Below, piece after piece: positions 23,991 to 36,700 of a DNA stretch of 64,000 nt (position 1 is the first letter of the stretch; the number at the start of each line of letters is the position of its first letter). The position numbers and the translations under genes were made by a program. The DNA lies in NCBI GenBank assembly GCA_034509425.1, contig JAVTVJ010000117.1, positions 1,612,001-1,676,000 of the forward strand. Direction: 5' to 3'. This DNA is from Eopsaltria australis (lineage: Eukaryota > Chordata > Aves > Passeriformes > Petroicidae). The notes below the pieces were generated by a model. That model had not been told where the DNA came from. It did not search any database and was given only the letters and a program-made list of their open reading frames with translations.

Positions 23991-25679
23991 TAGAGCTTTA
24001 ACCAAATTCCATGGACATCATTCATGTGAGTTCGGGGCTGTGTTGACAGCAGCTGCTGACTCATCCAAGAGGAAGACAGTAATCGTGGGGCTTCCAACTT
24101 TTTTCAATTTCTCCTCAAATTTTCCTCTTACAACTTCAATTTATATTGCTGCCATACTCCTAGAATTCTGAATACCATGCATAAAAGTCAGGATACATAT
24201 TTACAGTTTTCAGACAATACTTTTGCTATTGCAAGGTGGCCCTCTTCTACCAGCTCAATATCTTCATTACATTTCTTTTTGGAGAAGATTTCTGATGGAA
24301 GACTTTGCAGCTTCAAGTCAGATTCATAATCATGAGTAGGACAAGCACCAGCCTCAGATGTGGGGATATAGCAGTTCTTCCACATTGGCTGGCCTCCTGG
24401 CTGGTAAAGAACCTTCCTCTCAACAGATTTTGGTCTTCCAAACAGCTCAGAATGATGTCACAAGGTTCCTTTTATTCACCATGCAAGGTGGCAGGGCAGG
24501 GAGCAAAGATATCCAGTTTTTCATCCCCTGACACCCAGATTGGAAGTGCTTATGGGGTTTTTCTTCTTTGGCTTAATTTGTGCACCTTCTGTCAAAAGAA
24601 CACTGAACAAGCCTCTGGAAAACCAAAAGGCAGGCATCCTAAAGTAGGCACATTGATGGATACTTCAGAGATTACTTGGCCTTAGCTATCTGCACTTCTA
24701 AAATTCAAATAATGATTGTTACTTACCTTGAGGGCATACTGGGAAGATTAATTCATTAACTGTGTTCAGAAAGCAGAACAGTATCTTTTGGCTCCTAATT
24801 TAAATTCAGTAGCCAATGTTAAGTTCCTAAATCAATATGTAGAGATGTGAACAAAAAAGATTTGTCTTTCAAAGGAGTTTGTGTCCATTCATTTCTCAGC
24901 AAGAACTCTCCTACGCTCTCTACTTTTAATTGACTCAGTTGAGAATTGGGAACCAAACCTCTGACCATTATGATCTAAATTTGTGTTTGTCAGAGGAAAA
25001 ATCCAGCCTAAATAATGTGGCTATTATACTCTCCACAGCAGCAGCTATCTATGATTAAAGTGTTATTCTCATTAACTTCATTATAAGCCTCTGCAATCAG
25101 AAAATACTTCACTAATGGGAAATTTCTGAGACTGCCTCTGCTCTGATTAAATGTCTTTGGTGCATATTTGCAATTGCAAACATGCATACATATATATAAA
25201 CATTTCAAATGTCCATTATGTACTCTAACCTCTGCAGAACTATGGAGTAATTTTATCTTCTCATAAAACACATAATACATTTTCTTTTTCTTTCTTTTAT
25301 TTCCTCCCTATTTCATGGATCATCTGACCATAGTATTTTCATATTATAGGAGGACTGGAGAGGATCTGGACCTGCATGTCAAATGTAACTTCCTCATTCC
25401 TCTTATGCTCTCATTTCAGTTTAGATGTCAACTTCATTCCTTTCAACTTGCTCTAAAGTACCTGATGCTTTCAGGTGATGTCCTTGTTTTGAGCACAAAG
25501 ACCAAATCATTAAATATAATGTTATTATAATTCAGGGTTTCTGCCAGATGCCTAGAGGGGTGATGAAAAAACTCCTTCCTTCTTAGGTATAATTTGTCCC
25601 TTGGGATACTTTAGAGGAAGATTTTGCCTCTCTCTGAATCATTCCAGATTGCTACAGACAGACATAGATGATAAGTGAT

Positions 25680-26300
25680 CTCAGAATCACAGAATCAATT
25701 AGGTAGGAAAAGATCTCTAGGATCAACAAGTCCAAACTTTGACTGAACACCACCATGTCACTAGACCACAGCATTGAGTGCCACATCCAATGATGGAAAC
25801 TCCACCACCTCCCTGGGCTCCCCCTTTGAATGTTTGGCAAACCTTTCTGTGAAGAAATTCCTCCTGATGTCCAACCTGAGCCTCCCCAGGCACACCTTGA
25901 GGCCATTTCCTCTCGTTCTGTCACTGATTGCCTGGAGAAGAGACCGATCCCCATCTGGCTCCTGTCAGGGAATTGTAGAGTGATAAGGCCTCCCCTGAGC
26001 CTCTTTTTCTCCAGGCTGAGCCTCCCCAGCTCCTTCAGCTGCTCCTCATCAGACTTGTGTTCCAGCCCCTTCCCCAGCTCCGTTCCCTTCTCTGGATGTG
26101 CTCCAACACCTCAATGTCCTTCCTGAATTGATGGGCCCAGAACTGCACACAGCACTCAAGGTGTGGCCTCCCCAGTGCCCAGCACAGAGGGACAATCACT
26201 GCCCTGCTCCTGCTGGCCACTCTATTGCTGACACACAAGGCCAGGATGCCACCGGCCTCCTTGCCCACCTGGGCACACACCAGCTCATGTCCAGAACCAT
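25680..26300 (-). mobile_element. CR1 LINE fragment, about 620 bp
   Basis: Well-preserved reverse-strand CR1. It starts 'tcagaatcacagaatc', then 'ccaccacctccctgggctcc', 'tgtgaagaaattcctcctga', 'aggccatttcctctcgttct', 'tttttctccaggctgagcc', 'ctgcacacagcactcaagg' and 'tgcccacctgggcacacac'. It holds the 3' UTR and part of the reverse transcriptase frame, broken by stops and a frameshift. Open frames on either strand here derive from the LINE. Same subfamily as the copies at 38146 and 47819. Confidence 0.93.
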
Positions 26301-27718
26301 CAGAGTGGTGCAGAGTGCTGGAGTGGGATTTTTGTTTTTTCTCCATATAATTTAGCACTGCCTGCCTCTTATGAGTACAGGAGGATGTCATGGCAAAGCC
26401 TTTGTTCTCTGCATGCCATCCTATAGCACTGGCAAGTGATTTTTTTTTGTTATTAGTCTTATCACAGACCGTTATAAATGCTTTATTGGCCTGTGAAGGC
26501 ATGTGGAATAAATTTTATAGACTTTTCTGTACTACACATTTATTATACACATGTTAATAATTGTAAGGAATTGAACTTCATGAACCAACCAATCCAGTCC
26601 AGTGTTTGCATGCTCACTTTGGTGTGACCAGGTCTTTAATCAGCCAAACACTTTCAATGGATTTTTCAACTCTCCTTCTGCAATTGATTTGTGTGTAAAT
26701 ACAACAATCTGGACAAGTCCAAGTAGTAACCCCTTGTTGAAGTGGTGAACTTGCAGCACAGTCTGCACTTAGCTGAGCCACTTGAGTCCAGCTGTGGCAG
26801 CAATCCCATTGCAGGGAAGCATTTAAACACACAGAATAATTGCTTGAGATGTCTGGGATTATGATGGATTTGCAAGGATTTCCAAGACAAACAGGACACT
26901 GGGATAACGCAGTCAAGGCCTCCCATGTTTACAGTCAATGGAGCACCAGGGAACTGTGTGACCAATACTTCTCTCAGATACGTCAGAATGTAGGGAGCTC
27001 ATTAAGCAACCAGGCATAGATTTACGGGGCGGAAAAGGAAAAGCACTACCTCAGAAAGCATTTGTACTCCTGGCTGTGGTGTAACTGTAGCTGATCATCT
27101 GAGTTGGTGAATTTACAGCACAGATGGATCTGGCCTCACCCCGTGGTCACTCCCAGCTGTGTTGGGGGTTTTAAGACTGATTCTGAAAGAAAATCCTTGG
27201 ATTTCTATGGGTTCCATAATGATAAAAGTCCAAAGGTTTGGTGGATGGTCTTATTTTTCCCCACTGTGTGATACCATGGCAAGTCTCCTAGTTTCTTTCA
27301 GTTCTATTTTTCTACACTATGAAATAGCACAAAACTCTACCCACCACCAAGCTGTGGTAAAAACAAAGCAGTTTGTAAGAGCAAAAGTCACTTTTGTTTC
27401 TAAATACTCCCACACTTTATATATTGTGGAGGGGAAATGGAAACGAATATACCAGGTTTTTTTCTTGGTTTCTGCTAAGATGCTTACACTTGTTTTAACC
27501 CTTTAAGATACTGGGTTAATGCCTTGGCAATGTCTGGAGTCTCCAGCAGGAGGTTTGAATCCATAACATTGTTAAAAGGAGCTGTAGATCACTTCTCCAA
27601 AAAACAGAAATTATTAAGGAGCAGACAGGGCACAAGCCAGACTAACCTTTTTATAACCCTTTAGTGTCAAAGTTGTTCTTGGTAACATCTTTCTCATGCT
27701 CCTCTTTATTTTCTGTTG
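26301..27718. other. Unique DNA, no gene recognised
   Basis: Two overlapping minus-strand frames at 26614-26965 contain several cysteines but no complete zinc-binding pattern, so I do not call a gene. Confidence 0.4.
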
Positions 27719-27927
27719 GGCAGTGTGGCAGCACGTCTACCCCCCGCTCCTGAGTACCACAGATAGCTGGTGCATTAGGAGATAGCCCAAGGCCTCAAAA
27801 GCCCAGCAGGAGTCATCTCTGGCACCAGGGGGCTCAAGCCCAGCAAAGAATTAACATCTTAGTCTGGAGAGCCGATGTGGGAAGAGATAAAAGAAATATT
27901 TCTGACTTCAGAGTCACAGTTTTACAC

Positions 27928-27935
27928 TATAAAAG
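27928..27935 (+). promoter_or_regulatory. TATA box of the LTR
   Basis: A consensus tataaaag lies about 205 bp inside the LTR, upstream of its polyadenylation signal. It is the likely U3 promoter of the former provirus. Confidence 0.5.
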
Positions 27936-28249
27936 ATACATGAGCTATCACTGGGGCAGAAGCCTCTTTCACCCTGGAAGTGTTCGAAACTTCTGCCTGA
28001 AATCTGGATGCAGGTTTTGTGATTACTTCTCTGGAGATTGAGGGAAAGGATCTCAATGTGTGCCCCGCCAGCAATTGGATGGTAAGATACATTGAATCCT
28101 AAGTTATACTATTTCTTCTCTAGCTGTAACTGAAAAAGGTACCTTATTGTGCACTATATGTTAATCTACTAGTAATCTTTCTTTTTGTCTTATTCCTGTG
28201 TAGTATTGGTTTACTTTAAGTCTTATGTCTGTTAGTTTCCTTGTCTATT

Positions 28250-28255
28250 AATAAA
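28250..28255 (+). terminator. Polyadenylation signal of the LTR
   Basis: A canonical AATAAA lies about 160 bp before the LTR's 3' end, where the R/U5 boundary region would be. It could terminate plus-strand transcripts crossing this element. Confidence 0.5.
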
Positions 28256-28418
28256 ATATTCATTCTATAATAGACAGAATCAGTCATTATTAAAAGAACT
28301 TACGTATGAGAGTGGGTTTTGGGGTGCTGGCCGCCTCAATAAGTTACTGCCTGCTGCCAGAGGCCTGGGCAAAAGGCAAGGACTGATCTAAGCTCCCACA
28401 TCCATTCGTGACAGGCAG

Positions 28419-31402
28419 TCAACAGCAGAAGCCCAGAGTGCAAGTCAGGTGACAAGAAGATTTCTCAGCAGGGTCTGAAGTTAAAAATGATCCAGAATCA
28501 CTGGAGCCAAAGCAGTTAAGATCTGCCAAATCTGTACTTAGCCTAGCTCTGCTACAGGAAATTGTTACCTGCCCTTACACCCTGCTTTCCATCTGGCTTC
28601 CCTTTGGTTCCCTAAGCAAAAAAAATCAAAGTTCTTCATTTATAATCGTATAACCGAGATGTCAATGGCACTCTGAGTATTGTACTGTATTAAGAAGTCC
28701 ATGCACTCCTCAACAAAATAGCTGAAAGAAAAGATCTTGAAAGGCTTTGTATTAAATAAGTAAAGACAAGAGGGACACATCACACTAGAGACACTGATAA
28801 ACAAGCAAAGGCCTTATCTGAACATATGGCCATAACCATTGTCAAATGTTTAAAGAATCACAATTTTTTCACTTTGGAAGAATGGATAAATAAGTGATGT
28901 TTAAAGCTTTAAGCAGTAAGACCTGTGGTCTCACCTTTTATTGATTCAGGTGCTATTTATCTCCATGTATATTTCCCTGCAACTAAACAAAAATGGTTCC
29001 TATTATATTCTATTCCTTTCAGAAAAAAAAAATCAAACATATCCTGCCTGGGAGGAAAGCCAAAATGTTGAAAAGATATGATGAATGAGTGTAGACATTA
29101 GCTGAAAGAGGAACACAGAACAAAAAATGCCAGGCATTGGCATGATATTGTTTTTATTGTCACTAGAAAATCTGAAGGCTGCCACTTGTTGAAAGATAAG
29201 CACCTTTTTTTTTTTAATTTATTTAATACTTAACTCTGTATAGACTGAATGCTGGCTATTTTAAATTAAATGTCTATCTCTGTCACACCAGTCCCCAAAC
29301 AAACAGGCTGGAAACCACAAAAGATACAGGGGCTGGTTTTGGTTGGTTCCTGAGATGCACAAGGGAGTTGCTCCATACTGGCACCCAAAATAGGAAGCCA
29401 ACATTTTGTTCTGCCCCATGCAAGCTGAAATCTGCAGTCAAGAGAGGGTAATGGAAACCTTTTCCTCACTAGAGAATTTTCACAAATCCCATAATCATTC
29501 AAAACTCGGTTCCAAAGCACAACAAAGTTTTTTGGTGATGTTTCCATAGAACTTCAGGTTTTGTTCAGTTCTGCAAACACTGTGAAATACCCCACCACAT
29601 CCTTGATATCCAGAGATGATGTGGGTCCTGGGGAATACTCACAACCCCATAGAGACCAGGTGGGATATGCCAAAAAGTCTAGGATGGTGCTAAGTACTGA
29701 AGCAGTGGGCACTGAGTGAATTACGAGCAGAGTTTTGTCACGATCCCTTCACAGTATCCATTCCAAATAAAAATCAGTTCCTTTCATCATGTAACAGTAA
29801 ACTAAATTTGCTCTGTCCTGCTCACAGTTACCTTAATACAAATGTGTTGCCAGGGGAAGATGTGCAGCCGTGCTGGTGCAGTGCTACAGCAGGAAAATCA
29901 GTCTCCCAATGAACCCTTTAGCATGCTCATAGATCCTGGATCTGACACAGCTGTGGCCAGTTTGATGTCCAGACAGTGTCAGCTGGACTCTCCCTGTACA
30001 TTGCTCCCAGATATTTTCTGGAAGAGCTGCCTGCCTGGAGCAGAGAATAAATTCCTGCTCTTGAATCTTAGAATTTCAAGTCTGAGCTTGGGTGATACCT
30101 GTTTTAATATCCAGGCTTCTGGAAGACCTTAGGTGGATCTGTAGACACAGAAATGTCTCAAGCTTGCTGAGTGCTCTTTCAGCAGCCTCTGTATCTCCAT
30201 GTCAACTACAACTGAGCCTGGGTGGCCTGGGTTATTTTCCTTGCCCTTGCCTTCCACCCCAGCTCCTCCAAGGAGCCACTCCTTGCTATAATTTCATTTA
30301 CCCTCTTTATGCAGATATGTGTTTTCCAAAAGGGTGAAATGCCCCCCCTTTTTTGAAGACTGCCCTAACAGCACTATGCTCAGACAGGCTTCCATAGGAA
30401 GGATGCTTCCCCCAAGAAAGTGTGAGAAATGGAAAAGCTAATGAGACTAAAATATAGGGTTTTTAAAGCATGCATCTCTGCTCAGGATGAAAGATACAGA
30501 TAGATCATAGCTATAAACTGAGCTCTCCCTGAGCTTGTACAGAGCTCAGGGCAGGTCTGACTTCTCCTCTGCAGTTCCTTCAAAAGACATGGCAGCAGAT
30601 CTATCTGCTCAAAGTGTCCCACTCAATTAGAAAAGGGGTAAATCCCAGCACCAAGGAAATAAATTAACTTTCTATTGGTCTTTATTTTGTTTTTATCAGC
30701 ACTGTATCTGAAAAAATACAAACCAGCAGGTGCAGAATTTCTCTTAAGATCTAAACCAGTAACACAGAGCCCAACACAAGCCAGAAAGAAAACAACAAAG
30801 ATGTTTTAAGATCCCTGGTTACACTGAAAGCCCAGAAGCTGCTCCTGCATACCTATGCAAGGTTATTAACAAGGCCCACATTTCCAGAGCCATTTTGGCT
30901 GATGCCTGAGCTGCAGAATCACCACCTGTCAGCTCCATGACCAATGTGGCCCTGATAGCAGACTCAGCTCAGGCACACTTAGCTCACTGTCTGGGATGCA
31001 TTTAAGCTTTTTGTTTTCTTTATGAGATGAGGATTTGCCAGCCCTAGTACTTCTGTGTACTGACAGCTTAACTGCTGATGTCAGATTTTGCTGAGAAATG
31101 AGTTAATTTATGATTGCATGAAATGTTTGTCAAAAAGACAAAACACTTGGATCTGTTGGCAGTATATAAAACTATAAATACTAGGGAACATAGTGACAGG
31201 AGCCAACATTTATTAAAATTATGGCCTGTAATGTTTTCAATAACCTCTTTCATTTGATTATTATTATTACTTCACTTTGGGAGGTTTCTAAAACCATATG
31301 ATCCAGGCAGGCAGAGCATGTCTAGAATACAGGTGGGCAGCAAGTTCCATCATGAAGGACTCAGAAAAGGCAACAAATAGAGATAGAAGTCTGTGATCGC
31401 AC
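28419..31402. other. Unique DNA, no gene recognised
   Basis: No repeat family or supported exon. An AT-rich, T-run patch lies at about 29200-29270. Confidence 0.4.
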
Positions 31403-31510
31403 CTCGTCAGACTTCTCCACGGGTAAGTTCCACCACTCCTTCTGGTAGAGGAGCTGGTCCTTAGCCAGTGACTTACTGATGTCTTTACTGTAGATGCTTG
31501 GATAGTAATC
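31403..31510 (-). CDS. Candidate 36-codon internal exon of an unrecognised protein
   Basis: On the minus strand the segment is preceded by a good acceptor (cttttcactttcc, a ctaat branch-point-like motif, then caacag ending at 31511). It ends at gag|gtgcga. The 108 bp are open in phase 0 throughout and encode 36 residues beginning DYYPSIYSKD and including LLYQKEWWNLPVEK, followed by SDE. Aromatic-rich composition, exact multiple-of-three length and CpGs near the 3' end make it more exon-like than surrounding frames. I do not recognise the protein. The donor is only moderate (gtgcga), and an unrelated plus-strand donor-like gtaagt overlaps at about 31423. Flanking exons of the same gene are not established. 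Confidence 0.35.
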
Positions 31511-32273
31511 CTGTTGGAGTAACATTAGGAAAGTGAAAAGCAGGCTGTCTTCCTCTTGACCTGAAGCCACTCTGCAGAACTGAACCCTTCTGGGTTTTTG
31601 CCAGGGGTCACAAGTGCGTTTGCCAGCCCCAGACAACTCCTGATCCATGAAGTCATGGGGGATCTTGGTGCACTGAACAAGGTAGGGACTCTTTATTACA
31701 AGCTGTTCTTGTTCACTCCCATCCTCCTCCTGCTTGTTTTGGATCCCAGATCACTCCAAGAAAGAAGTTTCCTTTCAGCTGTGCTCTGTCCTTGCTATTT
31801 ATGTCACTGATCAGGACTCTGATGGGCCAGTCCTCAGACAGCTACACAAGAGGGGCCTTGCTGGAGTGAATCTTACACCTAAAGGCCCTTAAATAATGAG
31901 CAGAAAAGGAATTAGATGTCCAGAGAAAGCAAGTAATTTACTTGAGAGGTGACAGATCTTAGGTGTCCCAACATAAAGCTTAGATCCATGTCCACTAAAG
32001 CCACCACTCAGTCTTTTTCTCCCTGACCTAACCTGTCTTCCATATTCATTCCTGTTGTATCCTATTCCCTTTTTACCTGGACCTTTCTCTCACTCCTAGG
32101 GAAATTTCCTGGACTTTGTGCTCTTATACCTTGTTCTCTGCTTCACTAAAGTATTTTCCTGCTACTGTTCCCTACTGAAAATAACACTTTGAATTTCAAC
32201 TCCTCATAAATTCTTTAGGGTTTGCATGTCTCAAGTTGCTCAAGAATCACCAGTATGAGACCAGCAAAATTCC
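31511..32273. other. Unique DNA, no gene recognised
   Basis: Probably intron if the exon candidate at 31403-31510 is real. No repeat is seen. Confidence 0.35.
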
Positions 32274-32300
32274 AGACAGACATATACTATATGTCTGTCT
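32274..32300. repeat. Perfect palindrome, 13-bp arms with 1-bp spacer
   Basis: The arm agacagacatata (32274-32286), one c, then the exact reverse complement tatatgtctgtct (32288-32300). It is followed at 32295-32331 by a second, imperfect inverted pair (ctgtctata ... tatacagacag), and at about 32334 by actatagt. The cluster can fold into hairpins or a cruciform. Function is unknown. Confidence 0.9.
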
Positions 32301-33609
32301 ATACAGATATATATACACTATACAGACAGACTGCACTATAGTATAGGACAGTCACTCCACTGTCAATGCATGAGCCTTTCCACAGTATTTGCTCCAATTC
32401 TCTATTTACCTTGGTTTTAAGTACTTTGTCCAACCATTCCTTTGAGGGACTATAGCTTATTGCTCAGCACTAGATCTTTGTCATCTATTGACACATTCCT
32501 CTTTCCATGAAATATTCAACTCCAGTCAAATCACATTCATGGCAATGTCATGAAGATATTTCCATCACTGAGATTGCAATGAATATGAACAATACTAAAC
32601 TGCTTTGCCTTCCTTCCCTGGCAAAACTTAGACCATTATTTATTTTACACTAAAATTTTAAAGTAGAAGCATGAGTGCTGGGGAAAGCCTGCGTGGAAGA
32701 TACATGCTTCTCTTTCACAATTTGAATTTTTGGGCTCAATTCAGTTGTCCAAAAAGTGTGTAATGACTCTTAGGATGCCACTGAAATCCAGGATTGCTGC
32801 ACAGGGATGCCCCACGACCTACAGGACAGGCAGGATGTGTTAGGAACTCTGAAGTGGTCCTAGATGCCTTTCATCAGGCATGGTGGCCCCTTTCCTGCTG
32901 AGCCCAAAACAGGAGTGTAGCAGGGCACAATTTCAAGCTTAGCTTATCCCATTTCCCAGGCTGTTATCTCCTGCACAGCTGGCAAGGAACAAACTGACAT
33001 CACTGAGACCCCTCTGCCCCTTAGATCCTCAGCTGCCCTTAACTTCTGCTGCAGAAGTGGAGCAAAAACTCAGAGTCTTAAAACATCTTCTCCAATCCGT
33101 ACGGCCAGCTGGGGTAGAGATCTGAGCAAGAAAAACCTATTCTGACAGAATGTTTTCCAGGCTTTTCAGGAGAAATTCTGACCATCACGGATCCTTTTCA
33201 GGCTTGTAGGGAAAAATTAGAAAGATAAATGGCCAGTGTAAGGATGTGGTCCCTTGATCTTGAAAGCATGAGCAGTCAGGTAAAGAAATTGCATTACCAT
33301 GAAACAGAGAGAGCTGCAGCAGTTAACCTGTTCCTGTCCTTAGAGGGCCACAGTAAAGCTAAATATGCTCTCCCATTGGGAATATTCTCATGATAGGGCA
33401 CTCTGAAGACATCATAGAGTTTGTGAGGCTTCCCAAGGACAGTCAGACTAGTCAGGTTCTCAGGAGCGTGTCAGTCACTCATGTTTTAAAAAGCATTTGT
33501 GATGCTAAACATTTCTCATGAGGTCTGAGCTGCTTTACCAACAAAATTTCACTTTTCCTGGGGTTTTTACCTTAATACAGAAACAATCTTCAATCATTGC
33601 ATCTCTTAC
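32301..33609. other. Unique DNA, no gene recognised
   Basis: No repeat family or supported exon apart from the edge of the palindrome cluster. Confidence 0.4.
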
Positions 33610-33687
33610 AGCACTGAGGAGATGGGGTTTTGCTGCCAACAGAAGAGCCAACACCGAGCAGTTCGTCTGGAGTTATGCACACGCAAT
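33610..33687 (-). other. Possible 26-codon exon; strand ambiguous
   Basis: Read on the minus strand, an acceptor-like atctttccttaag precedes 78 bp that end at a strong donor, gct|gtaagag. One frame is open (two bases, 25 codons, one base) and includes ITPDELLGVGSSVGSK. On the plus strand the same DNA follows a good acceptor (catctcttacag ending at 33611) and is open in two frames. CpG density is higher than in neighbouring DNA, which suggests constraint, but the strand cannot be decided. Its phase does not join directly to the candidate at 31403-31510. Confidence 0.2.
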
Positions 33688-33709
33688 CTTAAGGAAAGAT
33701 ATTGCCTAA

Positions 33710-36700
33710 GAAGCAAAGAAAATTAATAGGTGATTTTAATTACATGATAGATTCGTCATGATGTCTCAGATTAGCCCGGGCTAAGGGCTGAAATTCCACC
33801 CTCTTGTTCCCTGCTGCTCTGCCACTGCTGCCTTTGGCCTTTTACAAAACTTTTTTCCCCTTCAACACCCCCAGACTGGCTGAGGTGGAGCCCCTGGAGC
33901 CCCCTGGGACCATCTGCATTGGATACAGGGCAGCCCTGAATTCTCCTCACAGAGACTCCCCTGCAGCCCCAGAGCCTGCACCTGGGCATGTGCACCTGGT
34001 ACCCATGAGAAGAAACATCTTAAAACAGAGCTAAGGAATTTCAAGTTTAAGAAGCACTCCATGCCTGGTTTAGCTTAAAAATCAATTATAAGTATACGAT
34101 AGTAGCAGAACAAAGTGAAGGAAAATTATATAATTAGAGGAAATTTACATTTTGTGGGTCTTACAGGATATTCATAACTTCAATGTTTAAGGACAGGACT
34201 GTGGGATAGGTTCAACTTCATCTCTTCCAACTGTGGGCTCACAGAGATGAACTCCAGAGGTGCCTTGTTGAGTAGGAAGGGCAGTGGCAGAGCTCTAATC
34301 ATCTTCAGTGGGTGAAGGTCAGGAAAAATCCATGTGAGCTTTAGCAAACACAAATAAGTTTTCTTCTTGGCTGGGAAATGAGCCTGCTGCCCTTCACTGA
34401 CCCCATGAAGCCCAGCACCAGAGCATGGCAATGAGGCAAGGTAGGCAGCCACTGCACAGCAAGTCCTTCTCCTTATGTGGACAAAGAACCAAGCCACAAG
34501 GATCAGTCATGACCTCTCAGCTTGCTCCTCAGAGCAACTGTGAGTCAGACCCTTAATTGAGTTTGCCTGATGTTTGGTTCCTGCAGTGTTGCTGGGGCTC
34601 AGCTGAGTTGGATGCATGGCAAGTGGCTGAAGTAGTTCTCAAGTGGAGAAAAAGCAAGTTTAAAACACAGCAGAGAGAAGAACACACTTTTGACAGTAGA
34701 TCTGTGGTTCTCCTTGTACCTGGAAGCCCTGTTTGATGAGAGGTAATAGATTGGCAGAGCACTTTAATATCACAACTAGACGAGCTGGACGTCATTTAGA
34801 AAGATTCCAGATGCTGAAAGAAGAAGGAAGGAAAATGTAGCAACAAGTAAATAGCCCAGCAATGTCTCTTTCCTCCCTCACAGCTCTGACAACAAGGAAA
34901 TTAGCTTTGAAGGTTTTCAATACCACAATACGACTGAAACTCAAAGAAAACCACTCTCCTCAGAAATTTATCACAGTGCTTGCAAATTCCCCGCCCTGGA
35001 TAGGCCAGGCTTCATCTGCCTGCTCTTTTATCTGTCTCCCATGCAACTGTGGATATAAATTCTGCTTAAAGAAAAAAACTAATAAGTGTTTTAGAGCTTG
35101 TACTTCAGCCAAGATTCAATGTACTTTTCAACGTCAGCAAATTGGAAAATCTCAGTGTAAGTTGAAAGTTGAAATAAATGAGCTCTGAGATCTCTACCTC
35201 GGTGGGAGGATTTGTTTTGCCTTTTCTTTTTCTTGGCTGCTTATATTTTTTTCCCCTGAGTTTTCTTGCCTCTTTCCTTACTCTGTCACAAGCAAAAAAC
35301 AATAAAATATTTGATGATGCAGTCCATTAAGGGAGATGGAGAAGAGGGTAAACTCACTGCCTAGGTGAAGGCATCACAGATAGGCACTTCCTACTGAAAA
35401 AGGTGGGAAAGATCCAGCTGCCTCTGCAGGTGCCAGATCCAAAGACTCATTTCCAGACACAGGAGCCTGGACTGCTCGCAGAGACTTCATTGTGAAGGGA
35501 AGGCATTAAATTCTATGAGGCAGCCCATAGGAAAAACAAATTACTCCCCCCACCCTCTGCACTGACCCTCTGTCTCCAGCCAAGATCTCACAAAGGTTCA
35601 TTCAGCCACTGTGAGATTCAGAATGGCAAATCCTATTTTGGTGGGTGGTTTTATAGTAGAAACCTTGCACTTGGGAGAGTGCTCAGGGTGTCATCACAGG
35701 GAAAGGATTTTTCTGAAAGGGATCTATAAATGCCACACGTGAAAGCCAAGAGCACACATGCTAGGAGATGGGAAATACCAAAGGCAGATTAATCCCTCTC
35801 CTCTTCAGGATCTGAGTGTCACAGTGCAATGCTGACATAATAACTCTCCTTAAGATAGGAGCCACCTTTCAAAGAGACTGCTGGAAGGGCAAAGCTCAGC
35901 CTGGAATTCAGATGTGGAACCACATGTATGAAACCCCTGGGAATGCAAGCCAAGCCAGATCCTGATAATTTCATTTCCCTGTGAGCTATTTTTTGTAAGA
36001 TTTTGTCCCATACTGTTCCCCTCTTATGAAAGGTGAGGAGCCCTGACTGGGGCAGCAGCCAAGATTATGGAGTTAACACCAAGCTGAGCAACATCAAAAT
36101 CTTATCAACTGTTCCAGCAATAAGAGGATGTTATTTTGAAACTGTGGGGGGAAACATACATGGAAAACCAAGCAATGGTAATGAATTTCAAGAAGTAATT
36201 CAGTGCTACTTAAAACAGGGGTACACAACCACTCAGACTAACAGTCTAATTAAGAGTAATTTATGATCAATAATTCCATCTAAATAGCCTGTGTGCATAT
36301 GTGTGTGTGTGTTTGTGCAAATAGTGAGTTTGCCTTGGCTCTTGGTAATTCTGAGAGTGCTTTGGTGAGGGGTCTAATGAACCATGAAGTACAGAGACTC
36401 AGTTGTCTGACAATGCTTCATAATAAGAACAGGAAACAAAGTGTAAAAAAGGGACAGGATATGAATGCATTAAATGTTGCTTATTTTTCTGCACTCATAT
36501 GAAAAGAGTGAGCCACAAATGAGTGGAATTATACCAGGCAGCATCGGAGGTGTTTCAGATGCATTCTTTGATCAGTCATGCTCCTGAAGCAGAGGAGATT
36601 TTGTCTTCCCTTAGTTTTAGGAATCACACACCAAAATCCTTGTTGCAAGATTATTAAAAATATTTTTATCTGTCATAGCAAAACCTATGAATTCCCTGAG

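Larger units (their letters stand above)
18687..25679. other. Seven kilobases nearly free of repeats; no gene seen
   Basis: Apart from a T-rich tract at 23927-23990 and a doubtful LTR piece at 22310-22520, I see no interspersed repeats. No exon is convincing. Low repeat density with AT-rich, TAAT-containing patches at about 20520-20780, 21440-21660 and 22975-23240 (which includes CTAAAAATAA, a MEF2-type site, at 23072-23081) raises the possibility of conserved regulatory DNA. This cannot be shown from one sequence. Confidence 0.4.
27724..28413 (+). mobile_element. Solo LTR, ERVL-like, with 5-bp target duplication
   Basis: A 690-bp element starts TGTGGCAG and ends CGTGACA, flanked on both sides by ggcag (27719-27723 and 28414-28418). 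It carries a TATA box, tataaaag, at 27928-27935 and a polyadenylation signal, AATAAA, at 28250-28255, in the order expected for a plus-strand LTR. There is no internal retroviral sequence, so it is a solo LTR. A 5-bp duplication fits ERVL-type insertions; the exact family is not named. Confidence 0.75.

Noticed and set aside
24731..24764. Minus-strand mini-exon (acacag ... caag|gtaagt)
   Set aside because: Good donor, but the segment is only about 33 bp, AT-rich and has no partner exon.
26035..26502. 155-codon minus-strand frame
   Set aside because: Largely lies in CR1 sequence and its flank. It does not keep the reverse transcriptase frame intact.
26614..26965. Cysteine-containing minus-strand frames, briefly considered as a zinc-finger (RING-like) retrogene
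   Set aside because: Only isolated C-x2-C pairs, spread over two frames, with no complete zinc-binding pattern.
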